From assembly GCF_000732325.1 (NCBI RefSeq), contig NZ_BBIW01000004.1, forward strand, positions 372,001 to 436,000: a stretch of DNA of 64,000 nt, written 5' to 3'. The notes below the pieces were generated by a model. It was not told the DNA's origin and searched no databases. It was given only the letters and a program-made list of their open reading frames with translations. Source of the DNA: Paenibacillus sp. TCA20. GTDB taxonomy: Bacteria > Bacillota > Bacilli > Paenibacillales > Paenibacillaceae. A program made the position numbers and the translations under genes. Numbering within the stretch: the first letter of the stretch is position 1; each line of letters starts with the position of its first letter. Shown here piece after piece: positions 44,598-52,890 of the stretch.

Positions 44598-44720
44598 AGC
44601 TGCCTGCTTGTATATGCTGCTTGAAGGATAGAAATGATCGTCTGGAGTCATAATAACATGGCCATCTGTTAGTTAAACGGGTGAGAATCCTAATCTTGAA
44701 GTGAAAAAGGAGAGTTTCCC

Positions 44721-44840
44721 ATGGCGAAAAATGATTCCAAACAACAGGAAATCCAGAAGCAGTCCAATAAGAAGAACCAGAGAGGGCAAGGTCAAATCGT
44801 TGACAAGAAGCTCGACGGGGATAATTTCCCGGCAACGTAG
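44721..44840 (+). CDS. Small highly charged protein (39 aa)
   Basis: Starts at ATG 44721 with AAAGGAG 8 bp upstream. It is rich in Lys, Gln, Asn and Asp and ends KKLDGDNFPAT. The tail recalls the LxGPNRPxT ends of small Bacillus proteins of the DUF4025 type, some of which are spore-associated; I am unsure of this match. It lies in the gap after the sensor kinase. Confidence 0.65.
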   Translation: MAKNDSKQQEIQKQSNKKNQRGQGQIVDKKLDGDNFPAT

Positions 44841-44915
44841 GTTTGTTACTTCGTGAGATTACAGGCCATTCTTGGTCAGTAAAATCTCAGGTGCCTGGTT
44901 TGACATGTCTATCTC

Positions 44916-44943
44916 TTGCGTTCACAACTTAGGAATGTATAAT
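44916..44943 (+). promoter_or_regulatory. Promoter of the bacilliredoxin gene
   Basis: TTGCGT (44916-44921), 16-bp spacer, TATAAT (44938-44943). Confidence 0.5.
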
Positions 44944-44970
44944 AAAAGTTAGTGAAGGAGTGAATAGAAC

Positions 44971-45405
44971 ATGTCAATGTCTTTTGACCAATACATGAAA
45001 GATATGGTTCAACCAATGAGGGATGAACTGACACGTCTCGGTATCGAAGAGCTTCGTACCGTAGAAGAAGTAGAAGCTAAACTGCCGGGTGCTGAAGGAA
45101 CTGCCCTTGTTGTCGTCAATTCGGTTTGCGGCTGCGCAGCAGGTCAAGCACGTCCTGGTGTAGCCAGAGCGCTGGAGAATGAAATAACCCCTGACCACTT
45201 GTTTACGGTATTTGCAGGTCAGGATAAAGAAGCGACTGCTCAAGCTCGTGAATATTTTGCTCCATACCCGCCATCCTCCCCTTCCATTGCTTTGATGAAG
45301 GATGGAGAGCTGGTACACTTTATCGAGCGTCATCAGATTGAGAATCGTTCTGCTGAAGAGATTGCGGCTGATCTGGTGGGAGCATTTAACCAGTATTGCA
45401 AATAA
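44971..45405 (+). CDS. brxB: Bacilliredoxin BrxA/BrxB (YphP/YqiW)
   Basis: A 144-aa thiol-disulfide protein that removes bacillithiol from oxidised proteins. The diagnostic CGC active site (Cys53-Gly-Cys55 in SVCGCAAGQARPG) is intact, with ERHQIENRSAEEIA near the C-terminus as in the family. Whether it is the BrxA or BrxB paralogue cannot be decided here. AAGGAGTG precedes the ATG. It implies the organism makes bacillithiol. Monocistronic. Confidence 0.92.
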   Translation: MSMSFDQYMKDMVQPMRDELTRLGIEELRTVEEVEAKLPGAEGTALVVVNSVCGCAAGQARPGVARALENEITPDHLFTVFAGQDKEATAQAREYFAPYPPSSPSIALMKDGELVHFIERHQIENRSAEEIAADLVGAFNQYCK

Positions 45406-45415
45406 GTTAGTTACA

Positions 45416-45468
45416 TAACGCCCCGATTCTTTCGGATTAGTCCCGAAATTACGGGGCGTTTTGGCTTT
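45416..45468 (+). terminator. Terminator after the bacilliredoxin gene
   Basis: AACGCCCCG (45417-45425) and CGGGGCGTT (45452-45460), then TT. Confidence 0.8.
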
Positions 45469-45515
45469 TTCCATTATTCATACTTACTAATCTCTAAGAG
45501 ACGGGGTGCGTAAAC

Positions 45516-46325
45516 ATGAGTTTACAAGAACAAATCATCGCAGAATTACGAGTGAAACCAGAGATCAACGTGGAAGAAGAGGTTCGGAAACGGGTGAATT
45601 TCCTGAAGGAGTACGTCCTAAAGTCAGGCACAAAAGGACTGCTTATTGCGATCAGCGGCGGTATTGATAGTGCGGTAGCGACAGCGCTCTGTAAGCAGGC
45701 TACGGATGAACTGACAGAGGAGAAGGGTGAAGAATACAAGACACTGGGCGTATTCCAGCCTTACGGAGAACAAGTGGATATTGCCCACAGCTATGCGGTA
45801 GCGAAGGCATTTGACCTGAAATATACGGTGGAGACAAATATCGAAGAAGCGGTCAACGAGATTGCTCTTGAAGTAGAGCATGGTTTCAAATCTCTTGGAG
45901 CTCCGCGTCATATGACACCGCAGGGCAAAGGGAATGTGAAGGCCAGAACTCGAATGGTTGTACAGTACGCATTGTCGTTTGAAATGAATCTGCTCGTTGT
46001 CGGGACAGATCATGCATCGGAAGCTATTACGGGCTTCTACACCAAATGGGGCGATGGCGCCGTTGATATTACGCCGCTGACCAGCCTGAATAAACGTCAG
46101 GTCCGTCAAATTGCAGCCTATGTGGGCGTGCCGCAGGAGGTTCTGGACAAGGCGCCGACAGCGGGACTATGGGAAGGCCAGACCGATGAGAAGGAACTTG
46201 GTATTACATATGATGATAACAGCGACTATTTGGAAGGCAAGGAGATCAATGCAGAAGCAAGAGAGAAGCTTGAAGCAGCCTACCTTCGTACAGCACATAA
46301 ACGCAATGCGATTCCGGGTATCTGA
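45516..46325 (+). CDS. nadE: Ammonia-dependent NAD+ synthetase
   Basis: A 269-aa N-type ATP pyrophosphatase that amidates nicotinic acid adenine dinucleotide to NAD+ using ammonia. SGGIDS (47-52) is the pyrophosphate-binding loop; KGNVKARTRMVVQYALS, GTDHASEAITGFYTKWGDGAVDI and KAPTAGLWEGQTDEKELG are family hallmarks. No glutaminase domain, so this is the short bacterial form. GGGGTG is about 7 bp upstream of the ATG. Confidence 0.95.
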   Translation: MSLQEQIIAELRVKPEINVEEEVRKRVNFLKEYVLKSGTKGLLIAISGGIDSAVATALCKQATDELTEEKGEEYKTLGVFQPYGEQVDIAHSYAVAKAFDLKYTVETNIEEAVNEIALEVEHGFKSLGAPRHMTPQGKGNVKARTRMVVQYALSFEMNLLVVGTDHASEAITGFYTKWGDGAVDITPLTSLNKRQVRQIAAYVGVPQEVLDKAPTAGLWEGQTDEKELGITYDDNSDYLEGKEINAEAREKLEAAYLRTAHKRNAIPGI

Positions 46326-46350
46326 TTAGCGGGTGCCTATAAGCAAGAGA

Positions 46351-46396
46351 ACCCTCGTAATATGGGACAATTTACTGCCCTGACGAGGGTTTTTGA
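46351..46396 (+). terminator. Terminator after nadE
   Basis: ACCCTCGT pairs with ACGAGGGT, inner GGGACA/TGCCC region, then TTTTT. Confidence 0.8.
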
Positions 46397-46447
46397 TTTG
46401 TCCAAACAACTGATACAATAGATTAGGTTGAAAAGGTGGTGAAGAGC

Positions 46448-46840
46448 TTGATCTACGGGATTGGCAACGATGTGCTGGAGACAGACCGGATTGCTCAAAT
46501 CATGGAAGGCACTCATAGGGCCAGATTTCTCAGCCGAGTGCTGACAGAAGAGGAGCGAGCTGTACTTAGTGGGCGTACACAGAGTGAAGTTCAGTATGTA
46601 TCCGGAAGGTTTGCAGCGAAGGAAGCGATATCCAAAGCGTTTGGCTGTGGAATCGGGGAGCTGCTGAGCTTCCAGGATATTGAGATTTTACCGAATAAGC
46701 TGGGGAAGCCGACTGCGACGATCTCTGAGTCCGCTTGGAAACGGCTTGGTCTTAGCGGCGAGTATTCTTACATGGTACACATCAGCATCTCGCATCAGCC
46801 AAGTGTGGCCGCTGCCTTCGCCATCGTTGAACGGATGTAA
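46448..46840 (+). CDS. acpS: Holo-[acyl-carrier-protein] synthase
   Basis: Transfers the 4'-phosphopantetheine arm from CoA to acyl carrier protein, activating it for fatty-acid synthesis. The conserved IYGIGNDVLETDRI with the metal-binding Asp and RFAAKEAISKAFGCGIGE are present; length (130 aa) is normal. The TTG start at 46448 gives the canonical N-terminus and has AAGGTGG 8 bp upstream, whereas GTG codons at 46436/46439 overlap that site. First of a likely pair with mutY 52 bp downstream. Confidence 0.93.
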   Translation: MIYGIGNDVLETDRIAQIMEGTHRARFLSRVLTEEERAVLSGRTQSEVQYVSGRFAAKEAISKAFGCGIGELLSFQDIEILPNKLGKPTATISESAWKRLGLSGEYSYMVHISISHQPSVAAAFAIVERM

Positions 46841-46892
46841 CTGAGGATTATACGAATCATTTAGTATTACAGAATGGGAGAATAGGAATCGA

Positions 46893-48047
46893 ATGAATCA
46901 TAGCAATGCAAAAAAATTCTTTAGCACGGAGCTGCTTCATTGGTATATGCAAAATAAACGCGATCTTCCGTGGCGGCGACATCGGGACCCGTATTACATA
47001 TGGGTATCGGAGATCATGCTGCAGCAGACAAGAGTGGATACGGTGATCCCGTATTTTCAGCGTTTTATTGAACGCTTTCCGACGATACAGGATTTGGCAG
47101 AGGCTCCTGAGGAGGACGTGCTCAAGCTGTGGGAGGGACTGGGATATTACTCTCGTGCCCGTAATTTGCAGGCAGCCGCAAGGCAGGTCATGGAGCAGCA
47201 TGGCGGGGAAGTTCCGAACCAGAAGGACGCGGTCTTTAATCTTAAAGGCGTTGGTCCTTACACTGCGGGTGCAATACTGAGCATCGCGTTTAATCAGCCA
47301 CAGCCTGCGGTAGATGGAAATGTCATGCGGGTGCTGTCACGTTATTTTCTGATCGAAGATGACATTATGAAGGGCAGCACAAGAGTCAAGATGGAGTCGC
47401 TGGCAGAGGAGCTCATCCCGGAGGGACGAGCATCGGATTTCAATCAGGCACTAATGGAGCTCGGAGCGCTCGTATGTACACCCAAATCTCCACATTGTCT
47501 GACCTGTCCAGTGATGGAGATGTGCACGGGACGGATTGAGGGACGGGAAGAAACCTTACCTGTGAAGAAAAAGGCCAAGCCCCCTCGCCCCGAGCAGAGA
47601 ATTGCTGCGCTTGTTGTCGGTACGGGGGTGAATGAAGGGAAGGTGCTGGTTCGTCAGCGTCCTGCAACCGGCTTGCTGGCCAAGATGTGGGAGCTTCCTC
47701 ATATGCAGGCATCAGCACCTGGCGAGCTGGCCCATCTGGTTCCTCACGAGCCTGCGATGGATCTGATTGCCGGACATTTGCTTGAGGAGGGCTATCACGT
47801 TAAGCCTACAACGTTCTGGAGAATGGCTGAGCATACCTTCAGCCATATTCATTGGAATCTGCAGGTATATCATTGTGCAGAAGCGGAAGCTGTGCTGACA
47901 TCCTCTATGGTTGCAGAGCAGGTCGAAGCATATAAGGAAGAAGGACATCTGTACCGATGGATCGAGCCGAAGGATATGGATACCATGGCCTTTCCGAATG
48001 TATTTCTGAAATTATTGCGCGATTATTTTAATGAGTTGAAAGACTAG
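46893..48047 (+). CDS. mutY: A/G-specific adenine DNA glycosylase MutY
   Basis: Removes adenine mispaired with 8-oxoguanine. The N-terminal helix-hairpin-helix domain contains SEIMLQQTRVDTV with Glu40 and LKGVGPYTAGAILS with catalytic Asp141 in AVDGNVMRV. The 4Fe-4S cluster cysteines are 195, 202, 205 and 211 (Cx6Cx2Cx5C). The C-terminal NUDIX-like domain recognises 8-oxoG (LLAKMWELPH). Length 384 aa, normal. Confidence 0.95.
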   Translation: MNHSNAKKFFSTELLHWYMQNKRDLPWRRHRDPYYIWVSEIMLQQTRVDTVIPYFQRFIERFPTIQDLAEAPEEDVLKLWEGLGYYSRARNLQAAARQVMEQHGGEVPNQKDAVFNLKGVGPYTAGAILSIAFNQPQPAVDGNVMRVLSRYFLIEDDIMKGSTRVKMESLAEELIPEGRASDFNQALMELGALVCTPKSPHCLTCPVMEMCTGRIEGREETLPVKKKAKPPRPEQRIAALVVGTGVNEGKVLVRQRPATGLLAKMWELPHMQASAPGELAHLVPHEPAMDLIAGHLLEEGYHVKPTTFWRMAEHTFSHIHWNLQVYHCAEAEAVLTSSMVAEQVEAYKEEGHLYRWIEPKDMDTMAFPNVFLKLLRDYFNELKD

Positions 48048-48068
48048 ATAGTGAAGAGCTTAAGAAAA

Positions 48069-48126
48069 AAACGCAGTCTCAGAATAAAACGGACAAAGGC
48101 CGCTTTATTCTGGACTGCTTTTTTTA
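48069..48126 (+). terminator. Terminator after mutY
   Basis: CAGTC-CAGAATAAA-CGG arms pair with CCG-TTTATTCTGGACTG, then seven or more Ts; the A-run on the other side lets it serve the convergent sodA as well. Confidence 0.85.
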
Positions 48127-48170
48127 GAAGCAAACAGCGTTGCCGCTGTTTAACTGCAGAGGTCTAATTC

Positions 48171-48782
48171 TTATTTCGCTGCAGCGTAACGTTTATTTAC
48201 TTCATCCCAGTTGATTACATTCCAGAATGCTCCGATGTAGTCAGGACGTTTGTTTTGATATTTCAGGTAGTAAGCATGCTCCCATACATCCAGACCAAGA
48301 ACTGGAGTCAAGCCTTCAAATACAGGGCTGTCCTGGTTAGGCGTGCTTGTGATTGCCAGTTTGCCGTCTTTGCCAACAACCAGCCAAGCCCAGCCGCTGC
48401 CGAAACGAGTTGTTGCTGCTTTTGCAAAATCTTCTTTGAATTTGTCATAGCCGCCCAGCTCGCTGTCGATAGCTGCAGCGATTTCGCCTGTAGGAGCGCC
48501 GCCGCCGTTAGGTCCGATGATTTCCCAGAACAGGCTGTGGTTGTAGTGACCGCCGCCGTTGTTGCGGACTGCTGTACGGATGCTCTCAGGTACGCTGTCG
48601 AGGTTCGCAAGCAGGTCTTCAAGGGATTTCTCTTGAAGCTCAGGAGCGTTTTCCAAAGCAGCGTTCAGGTTCGTTACATAAGTATTGTGATGGCGATCGT
48701 GGTGGATCTCCATCGTTTGAGCGTCGATATGTGGTTCTAATGCATCGTTTGCGTAAGGAAGTGCTGGTAATTGGAATGCCAT
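48171..48782 (-). CDS. sodA: Mn/Fe superoxide dismutase
   Basis: A 203-aa SOD of normal length. [18 protein letters not shown] opens the helical hairpin; metal ligands are expected in [17 protein letters not shown], and DVWEHAYY (Asp and His). The overall style fits the manganese form. AGGAGG lies 9 bp upstream of ATG 48782. Promoter seen at 48850-48878. A second, longer SOD-domain protein is encoded at 54.5-55.7 kb. Confidence 0.95.
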   Translation of the reverse strand: MAFQLPALPYANDALEPHIDAQTMEIHHDRHHNTYVTNLNAALENAPELQEKSLEDLLANLDSVPESIRTAVRNNGGGHYNHSLFWEIIGPNGGGAPTGEIAAAIDSELGGYDKFKEDFAKAATTRFGSGWAWLVVGKDGKLAITSTPNQDSPVFEGLTPVLGLDVWEHAYYLKYQNKRPDYIGAFWNVINWDEVNKRYAAAK

Positions 48783-48849
48783 GATTGAAATTCCTCCTAA
48801 AAATAAATTAAAGGTTAAATCTTTATGTAGATTTCCCCTCGACACTTAT

Positions 48850-48878
48850 ATTAAACCTTATTCAGTCTATTTAATCAA
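48850..48878 (-). promoter_or_regulatory. sodA promoter
   Basis: On the minus strand TTGATT (48878-48873), 17-bp spacer, TTTAAT (48855-48850). Confidence 0.5.
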
Positions 48879-49003
48879 CATTTTTGTTTGTTAAGTTGTT
48901 ATAGAAGGGTTTTAATGTAACATGAAATTAACAAAACTATTCTTAAAATCTATTAATGTGTTAACTAGTTTAACACCAAATATACAATGTTTAGCAATAA
49001 AAA

Positions 49004-49031
49004 TGTAAGCGCTTGATATTAAGCGCTTACA
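49004..49031. repeat. Perfect inverted repeat with cre-like arms
   Basis: Arms TGTAAGCGCTT (49004-49014) and AAGCGCTTACA (49021-49031) with a 6-bp spacer. Each arm resembles half of a CcpA site. On the minus strand the dyad is followed by TTTTTATT, so it could also act as a terminator in that direction. Confidence 0.6.
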
Positions 49032-49162
49032 GAAGAAAAAGCGTGTTTTCTGGAGCAAAGTGTGGTTTAATGGACGATGAAGAAGATATATCTCGTTTTT
49101 TGTCATATTATCATTTCCTGAACATTTCTGGCTCTCCTTAATAGGCGTGACAGATGTTTCGG

Positions 49163-49181
49163 CCGGCTTTTGCCGGTTTTT
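49163..49181 (+). terminator. Terminator-like hairpin in the sodA-GNAT gap
   Basis: CCGGC-TTTT-GCCGG followed by TTTTT, with no upstream coding gene on this strand. Confidence 0.5.
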
Positions 49182-49296
49182 CCGTCTGTACATATCATTC
49201 TAATATATTCAGATGGATCATCATCGGGTTTTTGGTAAAAAGGGCGTACCTTTTTGTAAAACCTCACTAAAGATAACGAAAAGGGAGATTTAGCAG

Positions 49297-49722
49297 ATGA
49301 ACATTCGTTCCTTTCAGTTGAGTGACGCAAATGGTGTAACAGAGCTCCTTGCGGCTGCTTTGTCGGAAGATTGCTTTGAGAACACGATGGGTCCTTTCGC
49401 TCGCCAGTTGTCCTGGGATTCAGACCTTATTATGGTTGCTGAGCAGGATGGGGAGCTGATCGGTGCTTTAATCGGTACTATTGATCAGAACCATGGTTGT
49501 ATTTATCGTATTGCGGTTCACCCTGATTTCAGACGTCAAGGCGTTGGAAAAGCCCTGGTTAAGGCGCTTGAACAGCGTTTTCAACAGCGCAAGGTAAGAG
49601 GGGTGTGGGTCGCTGGTGATGAGCATAACAAAGCCGCGATGCCGCTATATGAAGCGATGGGTTACGGAGCTAGTCAGGTCATGAAGGCATTCCAGAATCT
49701 TAGTATTCTTGCACACAGCTAA
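49297..49722 (+). CDS. GNAT-family acetyltransferase
   Basis: A 141-aa N-acetyltransferase. The acetyl-CoA binding motif A is clear (IYRIAVHPDFRRQGVGKAL), with KAAMPLYEAMGYGASQV as motif B. Substrate unknown; the small size and style resemble YpeA-like enzymes. AAAGGGAG precedes the ATG. Monocistronic. Confidence 0.87.
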   Translation: MNIRSFQLSDANGVTELLAAALSEDCFENTMGPFARQLSWDSDLIMVAEQDGELIGALIGTIDQNHGCIYRIAVHPDFRRQGVGKALVKALEQRFQQRKVRGVWVAGDEHNKAAMPLYEAMGYGASQVMKAFQNLSILAHS

Positions 49723-49844
49723 TAGAGTGCTTTGAATGCAAGGTATAGGTTTGCTAGATTGGCGTCTCATGTTCAAGCAATGAGCGAGATTAGATATAGA
49801 GAGAGAACATAGGTATTATTCTATTTTATTGCTAATCCATAATA

Positions 49845-49892
49845 GGCATATCTTGGCTTCCAATTGCAAATGGAACTGAGATATGCTTTTCT
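49845..49892 (+). terminator. Terminator ahead of the signal peptidase gene
   Basis: GCATATCT...AGATATGC with inner TTCCA/TGGAA, then TTTTC. Confidence 0.75.
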
Positions 49893-49936
49893 ATTGATAT
49901 GGCATTTTTAATATAATCTTGAGGTGATAGAAGCAA

Positions 49937-50521
49937 ATGAGCCGCGAAATACCGCCAGATATAGAGAATACGGCGACAACATCCTCTTCGGGCTCAACTC
50001 TGTCTGGAGAGCTTCTGGATTGGCTTAAGACCATTTTGGTTGCTGTCGTACTGATGCTGCTTCTTAATTTGTTTGTCTTCAATATTTCCATTGTTAAGGG
50101 CGAATCAATGCAGCCAACCCTAGTTGAACAAGATCGTTTGTTCATTAATAAGATCGTATACGAATTTGATACGCCGAAGCGTCACGACGTCGTCGTGCTG
50201 CATGATCCGAGCCATACGCCTGATCGTAAAGAATTCCTTGTCAAAAGAGTCATTGGTATTCCCGGGGATATGGTAGAAATACGGGAACACGTACTATATA
50301 TCAACGAAGAGCCTCAGACGGAACCCTATACAAATACTCCAATTGAGGATCCGGATTTTGGTCCAATCCGGCTTGAAGAAGGCCGTTACTTCGTTATGGG
50401 AGATAACAGGCATGCAGGCAAGAGCAAGGATAGCCGATCGTTTGGGAGTGTCTCAGCTGAAGAGATCGTCGGGAAGGCCGAATTTATTTTTTGGCCGATG
50501 AGTGATATGAAGAAGCTGTGA
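49937..50521 (+). CDS. sipS: Type I signal peptidase
   Basis: A 194-aa membrane protease that removes signal peptides from secreted proteins. A short cytoplasmic N-terminus and one membrane helix (TILVAVVLMLLLNLFVF) are followed by the nucleophile Ser in VKGESMQPTL, the general base Lys in LVKRVIGIPGD, and FVMGDNRHAGKSKDSRSFG. Gram-positive P-type length. Several paralogues are usual in Bacillales, so the exact symbol is approximate. TTGAGGTGAT precedes the ATG. Confidence 0.93.
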   Translation: MSREIPPDIENTATTSSSGSTLSGELLDWLKTILVAVVLMLLLNLFVFNISIVKGESMQPTLVEQDRLFINKIVYEFDTPKRHDVVVLHDPSHTPDRKEFLVKRVIGIPGDMVEIREHVLYINEEPQTEPYTNTPIEDPDFGPIRLEEGRYFVMGDNRHAGKSKDSRSFGSVSAEEIVGKAEFIFWPMSDMKKL

Positions 50522-50627
50522 ATGGGAACAGAAGATTAGGCTATACAGATATATGTGAGGAATTCACGTTTATTCCATTGAAGACAGCCAGAGATATTAT
50601 GAATTGGATTAGATTAGAGGTGATCAT

Positions 50628-52469
50628 ATGATTAGTCGAGACTCGCTCGTAAGCCCAGGAGTACATTTTGAGTGGCTGAAGCAGGAGATCAAGCAGGCAG
50701 CACCGTCTTTTGGAATCGATGATATTGGTTTTGCCTCCGCTGAACCCTTTGAATCCTTGCGTTCCATATTGCTGGAGCATCGTGCCAAGGGCCATGAGTC
50801 AGGATTTGAAGAGCCTGATATTGAGAAGCGGGTCAATCCCGCGCTGGAATCGGGTAAGCCTGCTTCGCTCATTGCTATTGCCATTGCCTACCCATCCAAG
50901 ATGAAGGATCCGCCTAAGTCAGAGCCTGGCAGCTACAGAGGGATATTGGCCCGCTCAGCTTGGGGACAGGATTACCATCATGTTCTGAGGGCAGCGATGG
51001 ACAAGCTCACCGCTTTTATCCAGGAGAAGGTTCCAGAGGCGCGCATTGAGAATATGGTGGACACGGGTGTTCTGGTGGACCGGGCTGTATCTGAGCGGGC
51101 GGGAATCGGCTTCAGCGGCAAAAACTGCGCGATCATATCACCCAAGTTCGGTTCATGGATATTTCTAGGGGAACTCATAACAGACATCCCATTTACACCG
51201 GATGCGCCGGTGACAGAAGGATGCGGAGAATGCACGAAGTGCATTGATGCCTGCCCTACAGGAGCGCTTGTTGGCCCGGGACAGCTGAATGCCCAGAAGT
51301 GCATTTCTTTTTTGACGCAAACCAAAGGCTTTTTGGACGAAGAATATATGAAGAAGATCGGGAATCGATTGTATGGCTGTGATACATGCCAGATCGTATG
51401 CCCGAAGAATAGAGGGAAGAATTGGGATCATCATCCTGAATTTGCGCCCGACCCCGAGATTGTCAAGCCTTTGCTTAAACCGCTGCTCTTCCTGAGCAAT
51501 AAGGAATTTAAGGAACGGTTTGGACACAGCTCTGCCGCTTGGCGAGGTAAAAAACCAATACAACGCAATGCCGTCATCGCGCTTGGCAATTTTAAAGATC
51601 AAAGCGCTGTACCCGAGCTGAGCGAAGTATTGCTGCGGGATCCTCGTCCCGAACTGAGAGGAACCGCTGCTTGGTCGCTCAGCCAAATAGGAGGAGAAGA
51701 AGCAATGAATGTGATATCGGAAGCTGCTGCAAGAGAACAAGATGGGAACGTACTGGACATGCTGCAGAGAGCCCAGGAGAAGCTGCTCATGGGGCCTCTA
51801 TCCGAGAAGAAGAAATCCGAAGCAGAGTTTGCGGCTGAATTTGGTTCGTCTGAAACGAGTTCATCGGATGGCAGTAACAATGAATCTAATATGGCACTGA
51901 ATCGCAGTGACAACAAAGCAGCCTGGAAGCCTACTCCGGTAACCAAGCTTACGGGTGAGCCTGTTTATTATCATGAAATATCAACAGAAGCAGGAGAGCT
52001 GACGCTTTGTGCCACGGAACAAGGACTTGCAAGGCTCGATTTTGGCAACTATACCGTAAGAGAGGCACATCTGCAGCAATGGGCACGCACTTGGCTGGGT
52101 GAATATCATTTTGTACATGATCCATCCCGGTTTCAAGAGGTGACATGGCAGCTTCAGGAATATTTTTCTGGTGAGCGTACGGAGTTCCAGCTTCAGCTGG
52201 ATCTAAGAGGAACACCATTCGAGCTGCAGGTATGGCAGGCACTCACAGAGATCGCATATGGTCAGCATGTCTCAAGTCTTGGATTAGCAGAGAAGATAGG
52301 TAGACCGAAGGCTGTTCGCTCGGTTGTGGCGGCGGTATCCAAAAATCCGCTTCCTATTATTATTCCTCATCACCGTTTAACGGGAAGTGAGGGTGGAGTA
52401 ACGATATACCCTGGAGGGCTGCACGTGAAGGAACGCCTGCTCTCATTGGAAGGGCAGAAGTCGAATTGA
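50628..52469 (+). CDS. queG: Epoxyqueuosine reductase QueG fused to an alkyltransferase-like domain
   Basis: A 613-aa fusion in one continuous frame. Residues 1-~385 are QueG, which makes queuosine from epoxyqueuosine in tRNA using cobalamin and two 4Fe-4S clusters: Asp145 in MVDTG, ferredoxin cysteines 199/202/205/209 and 225/251/254/258, then HEAT-like repeats (RNAVIALGN, RGTAAWSLSQIG). A polar linker (~390-440) leads to an Ogt/MGMT-type domain (~445-610) with the helix-turn-helix and IGRPKAVRSVVAAVSKNPLPIIIP. The alkyl-acceptor Cys of PCHR is His581 (PHHR), and the base-flipping Tyr of SYGELA is missing (SSLGLA). The domain should therefore bind rather than repair. Normal QueG is about 380 aa. 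Confidence 0.9.
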   Translation: MISRDSLVSPGVHFEWLKQEIKQAAPSFGIDDIGFASAEPFESLRSILLEHRAKGHESGFEEPDIEKRVNPALESGKPASLIAIAIAYPSKMKDPPKSEPGSYRGILARSAWGQDYHHVLRAAMDKLTAFIQEKVPEARIENMVDTGVLVDRAVSERAGIGFSGKNCAIISPKFGSWIFLGELITDIPFTPDAPVTEGCGECTKCIDACPTGALVGPGQLNAQKCISFLTQTKGFLDEEYMKKIGNRLYGCDTCQIVCPKNRGKNWDHHPEFAPDPEIVKPLLKPLLFLSNKEFKERFGHSSAAWRGKKPIQRNAVIALGNFKDQSAVPELSEVLLRDPRPELRGTAAWSLSQIGGEEAMNVISEAAAREQDGNVLDMLQRAQEKLLMGPLSEKKKSEAEFAAEFGSSETSSSDGSNNESNMALNRSDNKAAWKPTPVTKLTGEPVYYHEISTEAGELTLCATEQGLARLDFGNYTVREAHLQQWARTWLGEYHFVHDPSRFQEVTWQLQEYFSGERTEFQLQLDLRGTPFELQVWQALTEIAYGQHVSSLGLAEKIGRPKAVRSVVAAVSKNPLPIIIPHHRLTGSEGGVTIYPGGLHVKERLLSLEGQKSN

Positions 52470-52572
52470 CAAAAACACCAAATTGCGTTTGCTAGCCGCG
52501 TTTCTACATGCTATGATATCGTGTATGATGCGTTAAGAATAGCAATCAAGCGAAAAACAGGGGTGTATAAGT

Positions 52573-52833
52573 ATGGATATCGTTATTCCCATTATTACAC
52601 TAATTGTGGGCCTCGTTGGGGGATTCTTTATCGGTGCATTCTATCTGCGCAAGCAGCTTGAGAAGATGCAGAAGGATCCTGAGGCTCTACAAAAAATGGC
52701 AAAACAAATGGGCTACAATTTGAACAGCAAGCAGATGCAGCGTGCTCAACAGATGATGAAATCCCAGCAGGGCGGAAATGGTGCAGGCAAGATGCAGCCG
52801 CCTATGCGCAAGAACCAGGGAAGAAAAAGATAA
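52573..52833 (+). CDS. yneF: YneF-family small membrane protein (UPF0154)
   Basis: An 86-aa protein with one N-terminal membrane helix (IVIPIITLIVGLVGGFFIGAFYL) and the family block LRKQLEKMQKDPEALQKMAKQMGYNLNSKQM. Slightly longer than usual because of a Gln/Gly/Lys-rich tail. Function unknown though widely conserved in Firmicutes. AGGGGTG precedes the ATG. Lies between queG and folE. Confidence 0.9.
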   Translation: MDIVIPIITLIVGLVGGFFIGAFYLRKQLEKMQKDPEALQKMAKQMGYNLNSKQMQRAQQMMKSQQGGNGAGKMQPPMRKNQGRKR

Positions 52834-52890
52834 TGCTGCAATCTTGCCTGCCAGGTACAGGTGTATGCCGCTTGGGAGGAGGAAGAAGGA

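Larger units (their letters stand above)
48879..49296. other. Long intergenic region with palindromes and an internal terminator
   Basis: No firm gene between divergent sodA and the GNAT gene. It contains GTGTTAA-N5-TTAACAC (48958-48976), a 28-bp inverted repeat (49004-49031) and a terminator-like hairpin (49163-49181). A 23-codon frame from ATG 49070 ends before that hairpin, without a clear ribosome site. A small RNA or leader transcript is possible. Confidence 0.45.
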
